In this document: in pieces, positions 1 to 7,561 of the stretch
Numbering within the stretch: the first letter of the stretch is position 1
Layout: each line of letters starts with the position of its first letter
NCBI GenBank assembly: GCA_944383305.1
Contig: CALWOZ010000011.1
Coordinates: 1 to 58,978 of the forward strand
Length of the DNA: 58,978 nucleotides
Direction: 5' to 3'
Source: an uncultured Clostridia bacterium
GTDB lineage: Bacteria; Bacillota; Clostridia; Lachnospirales; CAG-274
Notes under the pieces: generated by a model
What the model saw: only the letters and a program-made list of their open reading frames with translations
Databases searched by the model: none
What the model was told of the DNA's origin: nothing
Translations under genes and position numbers: made by a program

Positions 1-12
1 TAATGAAATAGG

Positions 13-41
13 TTGAAAAATAAAAAATATTGGTATATAAT
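13..41 (+). promoter_or_regulatory. Promoter of the holin-like toxin mRNA
   Basis: TTGAAA (13-18), a 17-bp spacer and TATAAT (36-41) form a near-consensus vegetative promoter. Transcription would start near 48-50, so the RNA begins with GGGTAA. The antisense RNA from the other end of the locus has the same predicted 5' bases. Read directly from sequence; the start site is inferred. Confidence 0.75.
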
Positions 42-72
42 GTTAAATAGGGTAATTGCATAAGGTGGTTAG

Positions 73-97
73 CCCCTTTACTAAAGAAGTAAAGGGG
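73..97 (+). promoter_or_regulatory. 5'UTR hairpin that hides the toxin ribosome binding site
   Basis: A perfect 10-bp stem pairs CCCCTTTACT (73-82) with AGTAAAGGGG (88-97) around the loop AAAGA. The 3' arm is the Shine-Dalgarno sequence of the toxin gene, so the nascent mRNA should be translated poorly until it is refolded or processed. This is a usual safety device of type I toxins. The effect on translation is inferred. Confidence 0.7.
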
Positions 98-105
98 GTG
101 TTAAT

Positions 106-189
106 ATGGAAATAAAAGACGTTTTAGACTTAATGTTTCAAGGCGGAATTTTCCTTATAACACTTCTTACTTACATAAAGAAGAAGTAA
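106..189 (+). CDS. Small holin-like toxin of a type I toxin-antitoxin locus, 27 aa
   Basis: The 27-residue peptide has a short charged N-terminus, one hydrophobic membrane segment (about residues 9-22, GGIFLITLLTY) and a YIKKK tail. That is the usual form of the putative holin-like toxin family of Firmicutes, which damages the membrane when overproduced. The start is fixed by the purine-rich AAAGGGGG 8 bases upstream. It has its own promoter, an SD-masking hairpin, a downstream two-way terminator and a convergent antisense promoter, and it sits beside a phage lysis cassette, as in several clostridial prophages. The family call rests on length, hydrophobic pattern and locus layout; activity is not shown by sequence. 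Confidence 0.72.
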   Translation: MEIKDVLDLMFQGGIFLITLLTYIKKK

Positions 190-199
190 AACACAAAAA

Positions 200-281
200 T
201 AACCACCCTGTTGTGACCAGAGTGGTTTAATATAAAAACACATTTCTGGGGCTAACTACCTTGTGTAGTTGCCTTACCCTA
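200..281 (-). ncRNA. Putative antisense antitoxin RNA (about 80 nt)
   Basis: A strong reverse-strand promoter at 289-317 would start an RNA near 281 that begins GGGTAAGGCAACTAC and ends at the hairpin 201-227. On the reverse strand that hairpin is followed by a T-rich run. The RNA is convergent with the toxin mRNA. They share the terminator stem, and the first 30 or so bases are similar in the two RNAs. No protein fits here. The transcript is inferred from promoter plus terminator. Confidence 0.6.
201..227. terminator. Two-way terminator shared by toxin mRNA and antisense RNA
   Basis: AACCACCCTG (201-210) pairs with CAGAGTGGTT (218-227) with one mismatch around a 7-base loop. It is followed by TTTAATAT on the plus strand and ATTTTTGTG on the minus strand. 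A two-way terminator between convergent RNAs is typical of Fst/par-like type I loci. Confidence 0.7.
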
Positions 282-288
282 TATATAA

Positions 289-317
289 AATATAACACAT
301 ATTTTTAACTTTGTAAA
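289..317 (-). promoter_or_regulatory. Promoter of the antisense RNA
   Basis: On the reverse strand TTTACA (312-317) and TATATT (289-294) are separated by exactly 17 bp. Transcription would start near 281 and run toward the toxin gene. Confidence 0.65.
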
Positions 318-392
318 TATGTTTATAGATAAATTTTATTTTAGACATTTAAGGAAACTTAAGTGTCTTTTTGTATTTAAGGAGGAGATTTT

Positions 393-632
393 ATGAAAAA
401 AATTAATTGGAAAGATAGATGTAAAAATCCTATATTTTGGGTAAATGTATTATTGTCAGTAGCAACACCAATACTTGCTTACTTTGGTATAAAAGGAAGT
501 GACCTAACAAGTTGGGGAAGTTTATTTACTTTAATTTTAGACGCACTTAAAAATCCTTATGTAGTTGGACTTGTTTTAGTATCTTTATGGAATAATATTA
601 TTAATCCAGTGACAAAGGGTATTACAGACTAA
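393..632 (+). CDS. Phage holin, phi LC3 family
   Basis: This 79-aa protein begins MKKINWKDRCKNPIFWVN, which matches the N-terminal INWKVRxKNKxFW block of the phi LC3 holin family. Two hydrophobic segments follow, about residues 17-34 and 55-70, joined by a short polar turn. Holins form inner-membrane holes that let the endolysin reach the wall. It has AAGGAGGAG just upstream and precedes the endolysin by 58 bp, so it belongs to a lysis cassette. Full length for the family (about 75-90 aa). Confidence 0.85.
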   Translation: MKKINWKDRCKNPIFWVNVLLSVATPILAYFGIKGSDLTSWGSLFTLILDALKNPYVVGLVLVSLWNNIINPVTKGITD

Positions 633-647
633 TATAAGTTTAATATT

Positions 648-675
648 ATGCTCCCGACATAATTTTCGGGAGCAT
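648..675 (+). other. Intercistronic hairpin in the lysis cassette
   Basis: ATGCTCCCGA (648-657) pairs perfectly with TCGGGAGCAT (666-675) around an 8-base loop, just upstream of the endolysin ribosome binding site. There is no T run, so it is more likely an mRNA stability or processing element than a terminator. Confidence 0.5.
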
Positions 676-690
676 ATAAAGGAGGTAAAT

Positions 691-1497
691 ATGAGTAGAG
701 ATACAACTTTATTACACCCAGAGGTACAGGCTATAATACCTAAGTTTTTAAATGAATGTAAAAACAGAGGACTTATAGTTAAGACAACGGATACAGTAAG
801 AACAAAACAAGAACAAAATGACTTATATGCACAAGGTAGAACAAAGCCAGGCAATATTGTAACGTGGGCTGAATATCCATACTCTAATCACAATTGGGGT
901 ATGGCATTTGATATATGTAGAAATGACGGTAAGGGTGCTTATAATGATAGTGATGGCTGGTTTAAAAAAGTAGGGCAAGTTGGTAAAAGTTTTGGACTAG
1001 AATGGGGAGGAGATTGGAAAGGTACACCAGATAAGCCACACTTTGAACTTACTAAATACGGTGATACAAATACTCTAGCTAAAAAATATGGTACACCAGA
1101 AAACTTTAAAAAAACGTGGAAAGAGGTGGAGAAGTATATGTTTGTAGAAAGAAATTACAGCTATAATGGTAAAGTTAAATCATTTAATGTTATAAATGAA
1201 AAGGGAGAAAACTATATAAAAGTACAAGATGTAACGGCACTTTTAAATAAAAATGTATCTTATGATAACAAAACAAAAATAACTACTCTAGATGACGTGT
1301 TAAATAATGTTAGTGTAGAAGTTGGCAACAAAAAATCTACTGTTAAAGCTATTAATAGTGGTGGGTTTAACTTTGTAAAAGTTAGAGATATAGCCGACTT
1401 TTTAGGGTTTGAAACAGGATATAATGAAACTAGCAATAGTGTGTTTTTCAAACTAAAAAATACTATTATTGAAAAGCTAAAGATATTTAAGAAGTAG
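691..1497 (+). CDS. M15-family endolysin (L-Ala-D-Glu/D-Ala-D-Ala peptidase) with C-terminal stalk domain
   Basis: This 268-aa phage lysin has an N-terminal peptidase M15 domain (about 1-125) with zinc-ligand motifs SNHNWGMAFDI (HxxxxxxD) and the later PHFEL. It resembles CwlK/Ply500-type enzymes that cut the peptide stem of peptidoglycan. Residues about 150-260 form a copper-amine-oxidase-N-like stalk domain: two repeats of the type NxxGxNYIKVxDxxxLL / GGFNFVKVRDIADFLGF. This replaces the more usual SH3 or LysM wall-binding domain. There is no signal peptide, so export depends on the flanking holins. GGAGGT precedes the start. Confidence 0.88.
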   Translation: MSRDTTLLHPEVQAIIPKFLNECKNRGLIVKTTDTVRTKQEQNDLYAQGRTKPGNIVTWAEYPYSNHNWGMAFDICRNDGKGAYNDSDGWFKKVGQVGKSFGLEWGGDWKGTPDKPHFELTKYGDTNTLAKKYGTPENFKKTWKEVEKYMFVERNYSYNGKVKSFNVINEKGENYIKVQDVTALLNKNVSYDNKTKITTLDDVLNNVSVEVGNKKSTVKAINSGGFNFVKVRDIADFLGFETGYNETSNSVFFKLKNTIIEKLKIFKK

Positions 1498-1505
1498 GTG
1501 TTAGT

Positions 1506-1988
1506 ATGAATATTTTTGAAACAAAGATAAATTACATAATATCTACTATAACAGCTATATTATCGGCTATATTAGGGGATTTTTGGTTTTTATTTGTGTT
1601 TTTATTAGGACTTAATATTATAGACTATATAACAGGAATAATGAAAGCTAGATATTTAAAAAAAGAAAGTTCAAGGCGAGCATTGAAAGGCTTTATTAAA
1701 AAGTTTTTAATATGGTGTTTAGTAGCTATGGGTTTTGGACTTGGGATAGCCTTTGAACAGATAGGAAAAGTAATAGGAATAAATTTACATATAATGATAT
1801 CTATTGGTTGGTTTATCCTTGCCCATTGTATAATAAATGAATTTAGAAGTATTTTAGAAAATATGGTTGAGCTTGACAAGGGGTATTTAGTGCCTAAATG
1901 GTTAATTAAAGGTTTAGAGGTTACTAACAAGCTAATTGATAAAAATGTTGATAATGTGGTCAATAGTTTAGATGATAAAAAAGAATAG
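1506..1988 (+). CDS. Toxin secretion/phage lysis holin (TcdE/UtxA-like, holin_4 family)
   Basis: This 160-aa protein has three or four membrane segments (about 10-30, 35-48, 65-85, 92-112) and the family landmark LLGLNIIDYITGIMKARY followed by S(S)RRALKG. That is the core of the phage holin/toxin-secretion family that includes TcdE of Clostridioides difficile. A charged C-terminal tail follows. It starts 8 bp after the endolysin, so the cassette has a second, unrelated holin. It may be a co-holin or the main pore former. A terminator overlaps its stop codon. Confidence 0.87.
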   Translation: MNIFETKINYIISTITAILSAILGDFWFLFVFLLGLNIIDYITGIMKARYLKKESSRRALKGFIKKFLIWCLVAMGFGLGIAFEQIGKVIGINLHIMISIGWFILAHCIINEFRSILENMVELDKGYLVPKWLIKGLEVTNKLIDKNVDNVVNSLDDKKE

Positions 1989-2012
1989 GGAGCATTTGCT
2001 CCCTTTATTTTT
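1988..2012 (+). terminator. Terminator of the lysis cassette
   Basis: GGGAGC (1988-1993) and GCTCCC (1998-2003) form a stem around ATTT, followed at once by TTTATTTTTATTT. The last base of the holin stop codon is the first base of the stem. Confidence 0.8.
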
Positions 2013-2045
2013 ATTTATTTTATATTTATACATAAACCCGCCCGC

Positions 2046-2067
2046 ATTTTTTACTAATTTTTTACTA
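2046..2067. repeat. Tandem 11-mer after a GC-rich patch; possible prophage end
   Basis: ATTTTTTACTA occurs twice head to tail (2046-2056, 2057-2067), right after ACCCGCCCGC, which is the most GC-rich short stretch in this intergenic region. It lies between the last phage gene and ftsH. Short direct repeats beside a prophage end can be integrase arm sites, but no attachment core can be shown without the left end. Confidence 0.3.
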
Positions 2068-2207
2068 ATTTAAAATAAATGATATAAAATTATAATGAAT
2101 AAAATATTGATTTTTATTTGAAAATTATTTATTATAAAATATATTAATTATATTAATGCAAAATCATATAATATACTAATATTTACAAAAAATTAAATAA
2201 ATAATAG

Positions 2208-2236
2208 TTGAAGAAATTACTCAAATTAGATATAAT
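2208..2236 (+). promoter_or_regulatory. Promoter of ftsH
   Basis: TTGAAG (2208-2213), 17 bp, TATAAT (2231-2236). Transcription would start near 2243, giving a leader of about 45 nt with AGAGAGGAAGAG as ribosome binding site. Confidence 0.65.
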
Positions 2237-2287
2237 ATGAATTAAGGTAAAATTTTAACTAATTATTAATTAGAGAGGAAGAGTTAA

Positions 2288-4318
2288 ATGGACAATAATA
2301 TAAATGAACCACAAAAAAATGGTTCCCCCAATAATAAAAAGCCTAATAAAAATACAGCTTTAACTATACTTATTGTAGCTATTGTTTTAACTTTTGTTTT
2401 TAATATGATGACTATGTCTATGATAACAAAAGGCAGTAGAGAAGTTAGTTATAGTGAATTTTTAAATATGCTAGAAGAAGGTAAAGTAGAAAAAGTAGAA
2501 GTACAGTCTGGGAAAATACTAATATATCCTAAAGCAGAAAATGAAAATGAAACAAATATATTTAAAATAGGCTCATCTAGCCAACCATTATATACAGGAA
2601 GATTTCCAGACTTTACATTAAAAGAAGATTTACAAAAATATGATGTAGACTTTAAAGCACCTATTGTAGAAAATAATGCTTTTGTCAATTTTTTTGTTTA
2701 TTATGTATTACCTATTTTATTTATGTACCTTATACTTACTCTTTTATTTAGAGGACTTAGTAAAAAAATGGGTGGCGGAATGTTTGGTATGGGTAAAAGT
2801 AATGCCAAAGTATATATGCAAAAAGAAACAGGAATTACTTTTAAAGATGTGGCAGGTCAAGAAGAAGCAAAAGAGTCTTTAAGAGAAATAGTAGACTTTT
2901 TAAATAATCCAGAAAAATATTCTAAAATAGGTGCAGTACAACCTAAAGGAGCTCTTTTAGTAGGACCTCCGGGAACTGGTAAAACTATGCTTGCAAAAGC
3001 TGTGGCTGGTGAAGCAAATGTTACGTTTTTATCAATAGCAGGGTCAGACTTTGTAGAAATGTATGTGGGTCTTGGAGCATCTAGAGTACGAAGCCTTTAC
3101 AAACAAGCTATGGAAAATACACCTTGTATAGTATTTATTGATGAGATAGACGCAATTGGTAAAAAAAGAGACGGACACGGTGGTGGAAATGATGAAAGAG
3201 AACAAACTTTAAATCAACTTTTATCTGAAATGGACGGGTTTGACTCTTCAAAAGGAATAGTTATTTTAGCAGCTACTAATAGACCAGAAGTGCTAGACAA
3301 AGCACTTTTAAGACCGGGAAGATTTGACAGAAGAATAATCGTAGAAAGACCAGACCTTAAAGGTAGAGAAGATATTTTAAAAGTTCACGCTAAAAAAGTT
3401 AAACTTGACAAAGATGTTGATCTTAAAAAAATCGCCTTAGCTACAAGTGGAAGTGTTGGTGCTGACCTTGCTAATATGGTTAATGAGGCTGCTCTTAGAG
3501 CAGTTAGATGTGGACGAGAACTGGTAAAACAAGAAGACCTTATGGAAGCAGTAGAGGTTGTTATAGCAGGTAAAGAGAAAAAAGACCGTATTTTATCTGA
3601 ACAAGAAAGAAGAATAGTTGCATATCACGAAGTTGGTCACGCTTTAGTATCAGCTATGTTAAAAAATACAGAACCAGTACAAAAAATAACCATTGTACCT
3701 AGAACGATGGGCTCTTTAGGTTATACATTACAAGTTCCAGAAAAAGACAAATACTTGAAAAATAATGTAGAAATGCTTGAAGAAATAATGGTGTTATTAG
3801 GTGGACGCTGTGCAGAAGAAGTAGAATTTAAAACTATAACAACAGGTGCTAGTAATGACATACAACGTGCTACAAGTATAGCTAGAAGTATGGTTACTCT
3901 TTATGGTATGACAGAAAAATTTGATATGGTTGCTTTAGAAGATATTGAAAATAGATATCTTGATGGTAGACTTGTATCAAACTGTTCATCAAAAACTCAA
4001 AGAGAAATTGATAAAGAAATACAGGCTATAATAAAAGACTGTCATATAAAAGCTAAAAATATATTAGAAGAAAACAAAGAAGCTTTAGACAAAATATCAG
4101 AATATTTAATAGAAAAAGAAAATATTACTGGTGAAGAATTTATGAGTATATTAAATGAAGTTTGTAAAACTAAAAATAAAGATGATGAAAAATATCCCAA
4201 ATACAAAAAACATAAATTTATAGAAGATGAAAAAAGGAGAAAAAGAAAAAGATTTATATTTAAAGTTAGAAAACACAACTATAAAATTAAAAAAATATTA
4301 GAAAATAATAAAAAATAA
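2288..4318 (+). CDS. ftsH: ATP-dependent zinc metalloprotease FtsH
   Basis: This 676-aa membrane-anchored AAA+ protease degrades misfolded and regulatory proteins as a hexamer. Two membrane segments (about 24-46 and 135-155) flank an external domain. Then come Walker A GPPGTGKT (226-233), Walker [11 protein letters not shown], the second region of homology [20 protein letters not shown], and the zinc site HEVGH (447-451; HEAGH in most relatives). After about residue 635 there is a lysine/arginine-rich tail of about 40 residues (KRRKRKRF), longer and more basic than usual. It has its own promoter and may be cotranscribed with the alarmone synthetase 24 bp downstream. Confidence 0.97.
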   Translation: MDNNINEPQKNGSPNNKKPNKNTALTILIVAIVLTFVFNMMTMSMITKGSREVSYSEFLNMLEEGKVEKVEVQSGKILIYPKAENENETNIFKIGSSSQPLYTGRFPDFTLKEDLQKYDVDFKAPIVENNAFVNFFVYYVLPILFMYLILTLLFRGLSKKMGGGMFGMGKSNAKVYMQKETGITFKDVAGQEEAKESLREIVDFLNNPEKYSKIGAVQPKGALLVGPPGTGKTMLAKAVAGEANVTFLSIAGSDFVEMYVGLGASRVRSLYKQAMENTPCIVFIDEIDAIGKKRDGHGGGNDEREQTLNQLLSEMDGFDSSKGIVILAATNRPEVLDKALLRPGRFDRRIIVERPDLKGREDILKVHAKKVKLDKDVDLKKIALATSGSVGADLANMVNEAALRAVRCGRELVKQEDLMEAVEVVIAGKEKKDRILSEQERRIVAYHEVGHALVSAMLKNTEPVQKITIVPRTMGSLGYTLQVPEKDKYLKNNVEMLEEIMVLLGGRCAEEVEFKTITTGASNDIQRATSIARSMVTLYGMTEKFDMVALEDIENRYLDGRLVSNCSSKTQREIDKEIQAIIKDCHIKAKNILEENKEALDKISEYLIEKENITGEEFMSILNEVCKTKNKDDEKYPKYKKHKFIEDEKRRKRKRFIFKVRKHNYKIKKILENNKK

Positions 4319-4342
4319 TATTTAGGACATTGTGGTGATTAT

Positions 4343-5149
4343 ATGGATATAATTAATTGGAAAGAAGAGCTGTTGCCTTATAAACAGGCAACAGATGAAC
4401 TATATATAAAGTTTAGTAGTATAAAAAAAGAATATATAGAACTTGAACAACATTCACCGATAGAACTTGTACAGACTAGAGTAAAATCTATATCAAGTAT
4501 TTTAGATAAGGCAAATAAAAGAGATATACCATTAAGTAAAATATTTGAAACAATAGAAGACATAGCAGGTGTTAGAATAACTTGTAAATTTGTAGAGGAT
4601 ATATATAAAGTAGTCCAACTTATAAGAGATAGAGATGGAAAAGACCTTATTATAAAAGAAGAGGAAGATTATATAAACAATACAAAAAGTAGTGGATATA
4701 GAAGTTATCATATAACAATAAAATATACAGTAATAACTACTACTGGCTGTAAAGAAATCCCTTGTGAAATACAAATAAGAACAATGGCAATGAATTTTTG
4801 GGCTACTATTGAACATTCTCTTAGATATAAATACAATGGAAATATGCCAAAGCATCTTAAAGAAAAGTTAGAAGCTTGCGCTGAAGCATCTTTTAAACTT
4901 GATACAGAAATGGGAACTATAAGAGATGAAATAATACAAACTCAAAAAATAATACAAACAAAAGAAAATTTAGTATATAAAATCTTAAAAAATATACAAA
5001 ATTTGTATTATATTGGTAAAATAGAAAAAATGAACCAATTTAATAGAGAATTTATTGACCTTTATCAAGAAGGAGATATAGATAAGCTTTTTAATTTTAA
5101 TAATAAATTAGAAATAATGGCAAATTTGTACAAAGTAAGTTATATGTAA
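4343..5149 (+). CDS. Small alarmone synthetase (RelA/SpoT-domain GTP pyrophosphokinase)
   Basis: This 268-aa protein has only the RelA_SpoT synthetase domain, without HD hydrolase, TGS or ACT domains. It is therefore a RelQ/RelP-type (YjbM/YwaC) enzyme making (p)ppGpp from ATP and GTP or GDP. Seen motifs: IAGVRITCKFVEDIY, SSGYRSYHITIKY, and EIQIRTMAMNFWATIEHSLRYKY with the catalytic Glu in EIQIRT. The C-terminal 90 residues are helical and probably mediate tetramer formation. It starts 24 bp after ftsH behind GTGGTGAT, linking membrane proteostasis and the stringent response in one transcript. RelQ versus RelP cannot be decided by eye. Confidence 0.92.
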   Translation: MDIINWKEELLPYKQATDELYIKFSSIKKEYIELEQHSPIELVQTRVKSISSILDKANKRDIPLSKIFETIEDIAGVRITCKFVEDIYKVVQLIRDRDGKDLIIKEEEDYINNTKSSGYRSYHITIKYTVITTTGCKEIPCEIQIRTMAMNFWATIEHSLRYKYNGNMPKHLKEKLEACAEASFKLDTEMGTIRDEIIQTQKIIQTKENLVYKILKNIQNLYYIGKIEKMNQFNREFIDLYQEGDIDKLFNFNNKLEIMANLYKVSYM

Positions 5150-5178
5150 TAAATTTTATTAAATTGGTAAATAATAGA

Positions 5179-5207
5179 TTGATTTTTTAAAAAAATTATA
5201 GTAAAAT
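5179..5207 (+). promoter_or_regulatory. Promoter of the V4R/GGDEF pair
   Basis: TTGATT (5179-5184), a 17-bp spacer and TAAAAT (5202-5207) lie upstream of the AAGGGGTG ribosome binding site of the V4R gene. Confidence 0.5.
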
Positions 5208-5245
5208 ATACATATATAATAAATATAATAAAGGGGTGTATTAAA

Positions 5246-5779
5246 ATGTTTAATATATTTGAAAATACAGATGAAAATAAGTTTTCTTGGGACTCAATTG
5301 GAGATGTTATAGATGGTAGAAAAAATTTAGGGGAAGAAATGCCAGTTTTTGTTTATAGATTATTTCAATTTACAATAAAAGACGAATTAGCTAAAAGATT
5401 TGGCAATGAAACTACTATTCAAATATTTAGAAATGCTGGTAGATTAGCAGGTATAGAGTTTGCTAACCATATGTTAGATTTAGATTTACCATTTAATGAA
5501 TTTACTGCACAACTTCAAAAAGTATTAGAAGATAGTAAAATCGGAATATTAAGAATAGAAAAATTTGATGCAGAAACAGGTGAAGCAGTTTTAACTATTG
5601 GAGAAGATTTAGACTGTTCTGGTTTACCTATTACTGGAGAGACAGTTTGTAATTATGACGAAGGATTTTTAGCAGGTGTTTTACAAGTATACACTAAAAA
5701 AGACTATATTGTTACAGAGATAGACTGTTGGGCAACTGGCTCTCGTGTTTGTAGATTTGAGGCAAAAATTAAATCTTAA
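5246..5779 (+). CDS. V4R (4-vinyl reductase) domain protein, probable small-molecule sensor
   Basis: This 177-aa protein is mostly a V4R domain, a fold that binds small hydrophobic ligands or metals in sensors and in bacteriochlorophyll enzymes. Features of the C-terminal half are the conserved Cys and Gly positions in LDCSGLPITGETVCNYDEGFLAG and the terminal EIDCWATGSRVCRFE, which resembles the usual TxCxxxGDxxCxFE end. The N-terminal 60 residues (VFVYRLFQFT) resemble the heme-NO-like lead helix. There is no membrane segment. It starts 30 bp before a cytosolic diguanylate cyclase. The simplest reading is that it senses a signal and sets cyclic di-GMP synthesis; this is inferred from gene order. 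Confidence 0.8.
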   Translation: MFNIFENTDENKFSWDSIGDVIDGRKNLGEEMPVFVYRLFQFTIKDELAKRFGNETTIQIFRNAGRLAGIEFANHMLDLDLPFNEFTAQLQKVLEDSKIGILRIEKFDAETGEAVLTIGEDLDCSGLPITGETVCNYDEGFLAGVLQVYTKKDYIVTEIDCWATGSRVCRFEAKIKS

Positions 5780-5808
5780 TATTATTAAGGTTATGTAAGG
5801 AGTAGTTT

Positions 5809-7029
5809 ATGGAAGAAAAAGATATTGATCTTTTGTTTTTGCAAATAAAAAATATTATTTTTAATAAACCAATATCTCAAGATTTAAAAACAAATACAAA
5901 AGAATTAGAAAATTTGCAACAAGCAATAGAATATCTTTCTAAATGTATATTTGAATCAAATCAATTTTTGGCAAATCTAGCAGCAGGAAATTTAGAGGCA
6001 CAAACACCAGGAAGACATAATTTTTTGGCAGGAAGTTTAAAAGAGCTACATTCAGGACTTAAACACTTGACTTGGCAAGCTAATCAAGTTGCTAATGGGG
6101 ACTACAAACAAAGAGTAGGATTTTTAGGTGAATTTTCAAGGTCGTTTAATACAATGATTGAACAGTTAGAAGAAAGAGAAAATAAACTTAAATCTCAAAC
6201 TACAGCTCTTATGCAAAGTATAGACTTAATGATTTCTATTATGGATAGTTTACAAGAATGGATTGTTGTTACAGAAAAAAACACAGGTGATATTATTTAT
6301 GTAAATCAGTCTGCCAAAATTTTATTTGGTGAAATAGATGGTACAGATAAAAAACAAAATAGTAACGAACAAGATATATTGGCTCAAATAGTAAAGCATT
6401 CTAATGAAGTCATAGATGATATGAATTTTGAATTTGATTATGAATATAAAGATAGAGTTTTTCATTGTAAGTCATTTTTAATTCAATGGAATGAAAAAGT
6501 TGCTTATGTACATTTTATAGCAGATATAACATCAGAAATTGGTAAAAAAGAACAACTAGAGAATATGGCTTTTAAAGATGAATTAACAGGTTTATTTAAT
6601 AGAAGATATTGTTTAAAAATACTACATAATATGATAGTTGAAAAAAGAGAGTTTAGTATAGGTATGATAGATATGGATGGTTTAAAGTTTGTTAATGATA
6701 ACTTAGGGCATTTAGAAGGCGATGAATACATAAGAACAGTAGCAAATGGTATAGTATCATTAGCTAGAGATACGGATACAATATGTCGTATAGGTGGGGA
6801 TGAATTTATAGTTATTCTTCCTAAATGTAAAGAAGAAGTTTTGGGAAAAAAGCTATATGAGTTAAATATTAATTTAGAAAAATTAAGTAAAAAATATGAA
6901 ATGTCTATCAGTTATGGGGTAGTTTATGTAGATTCTGACACAAAATTGTTAGAACAAGAAATATTAGAACAAGCAGACGAAAAAATGTATAAATTTAAAA
7001 AATTTAGAAAAAAAGAAAGAAAAGAATAA
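5809..7029 (+). CDS. Diguanylate cyclase (HAMP-like helix, PAS, GGDEF)
   Basis: This 406-aa protein has no membrane segment. Residues about 40-140 are a helical HAMP-like/coiled-coil region (QVANGDYKQRVGFLGEFSRSFN type), about 145-240 a PAS domain (GDIIYVNQSAKILFGE), and about 250-400 a GGDEF domain starting DELTGLFNRRY. The active site IGGDEF (329-333) is intact. RDTD lies exactly five residues before it, so the RxxD product-inhibition site is present. It should make cyclic di-GMP and be feedback controlled. It follows the V4R gene by 29 bp. The absence of its own membrane sensor fits regulation by that partner. Confidence 0.92.
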   Translation: MEEKDIDLLFLQIKNIIFNKPISQDLKTNTKELENLQQAIEYLSKCIFESNQFLANLAAGNLEAQTPGRHNFLAGSLKELHSGLKHLTWQANQVANGDYKQRVGFLGEFSRSFNTMIEQLEERENKLKSQTTALMQSIDLMISIMDSLQEWIVVTEKNTGDIIYVNQSAKILFGEIDGTDKKQNSNEQDILAQIVKHSNEVIDDMNFEFDYEYKDRVFHCKSFLIQWNEKVAYVHFIADITSEIGKKEQLENMAFKDELTGLFNRRYCLKILHNMIVEKREFSIGMIDMDGLKFVNDNLGHLEGDEYIRTVANGIVSLARDTDTICRIGGDEFIVILPKCKEEVLGKKLYELNINLEKLSKKYEMSISYGVVYVDSDTKLLEQEILEQADEKMYKFKKFRKKERKE

Positions 7030-7040
7030 TTATTTTAAAG

Positions 7041-7480
7041 ATGGTTTTTAATTTTATTATGATTATAAATATAATAAGCCTTACAGAGTATTCATCACAA
7101 AATGTTAGTGATTTTAATGTTTTAAAATTTAATAATTATAAGTAATATGTAAATACAACTATTAAAATGGAATTAAATGAAAATTATGACGGTATTGCTC
7201 TTTTATCAATGATAAGTTGCTTTGTGTAACTAATTTACATACTTTAGCAGAGTTATCCTTAGAAATGGATGATAAAGTACTAGTTTAGAAGGAAAAGAAA
7301 TAAAACAAATGAGGTTTTGTACAGTAACATATAGGATAAAAGAGTTGATTTAGAAACATTTACAATTCTAGTTAAAAATCTAAAAAAGAAAATGAATATG
7401 TTGTATGTTTTATAGGAATAAAAATAAATAATACTAAAATAAATATTGTTTTTGAAAGTGATTTAGTACAAAAGAGATAA
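7041..7480 (+). pseudogene. Decayed gene, product unknown
   Basis: An ATG at 7041 opens 34 codons with a hydrophobic start (MVFNFIMIINIIS). After its stop, coding-like fragments continue in changing frames, for example ELNENYDGIALLSMISC, then TNLHTLAELSLEMDD, then KQMRFCTVTYRI, then VDLETFTILVKN, then YVVCFIGIKINNT to a stop at 7480. Such runs of good peptide joined by frameshifts and stops look like a secreted or anchored protein gene broken by several indels. The original family is not recognisable. Confidence 0.45.
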
Positions 7481-7512
7481 AAATCTCTAAAATAAATTTA
7501 TTTTAGCAGATA

Positions 7513-7561
7513 AATATTAAAGGCGAAAAAGTCATTTTAATACTTTTTCGCCTTTAATATT
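7513..7561. terminator. Long perfect inverted repeat, probable two-way terminator
   Basis: A 20-bp perfect stem joins 7513-7532 and 7542-7561 around a 9-base loop. The GC core is GGCG/CGCC flanked by A5 and T5 tracts, so it can end transcripts from both sides. It follows the decayed gene. Confidence 0.6.

Larger units (their letters stand above)
50..279. repeat. Imperfect inverted repeat bracketing the toxin locus
   Basis: The arm at 50-76 reappears inverted at 248-279. The inner 15 bases (AAGGTGGTTAGCCCC versus AAGGTAGTTAGCCCC on the other strand) differ at one position, and both arms start GGGTAA. The two convergent transcripts therefore carry nearly the same 5' sequence. The toxin mRNA could also pair its own 5' end with a readthrough 3' end. 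This recalls the repeats of par/Fst-type loci. Confidence 0.7.
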
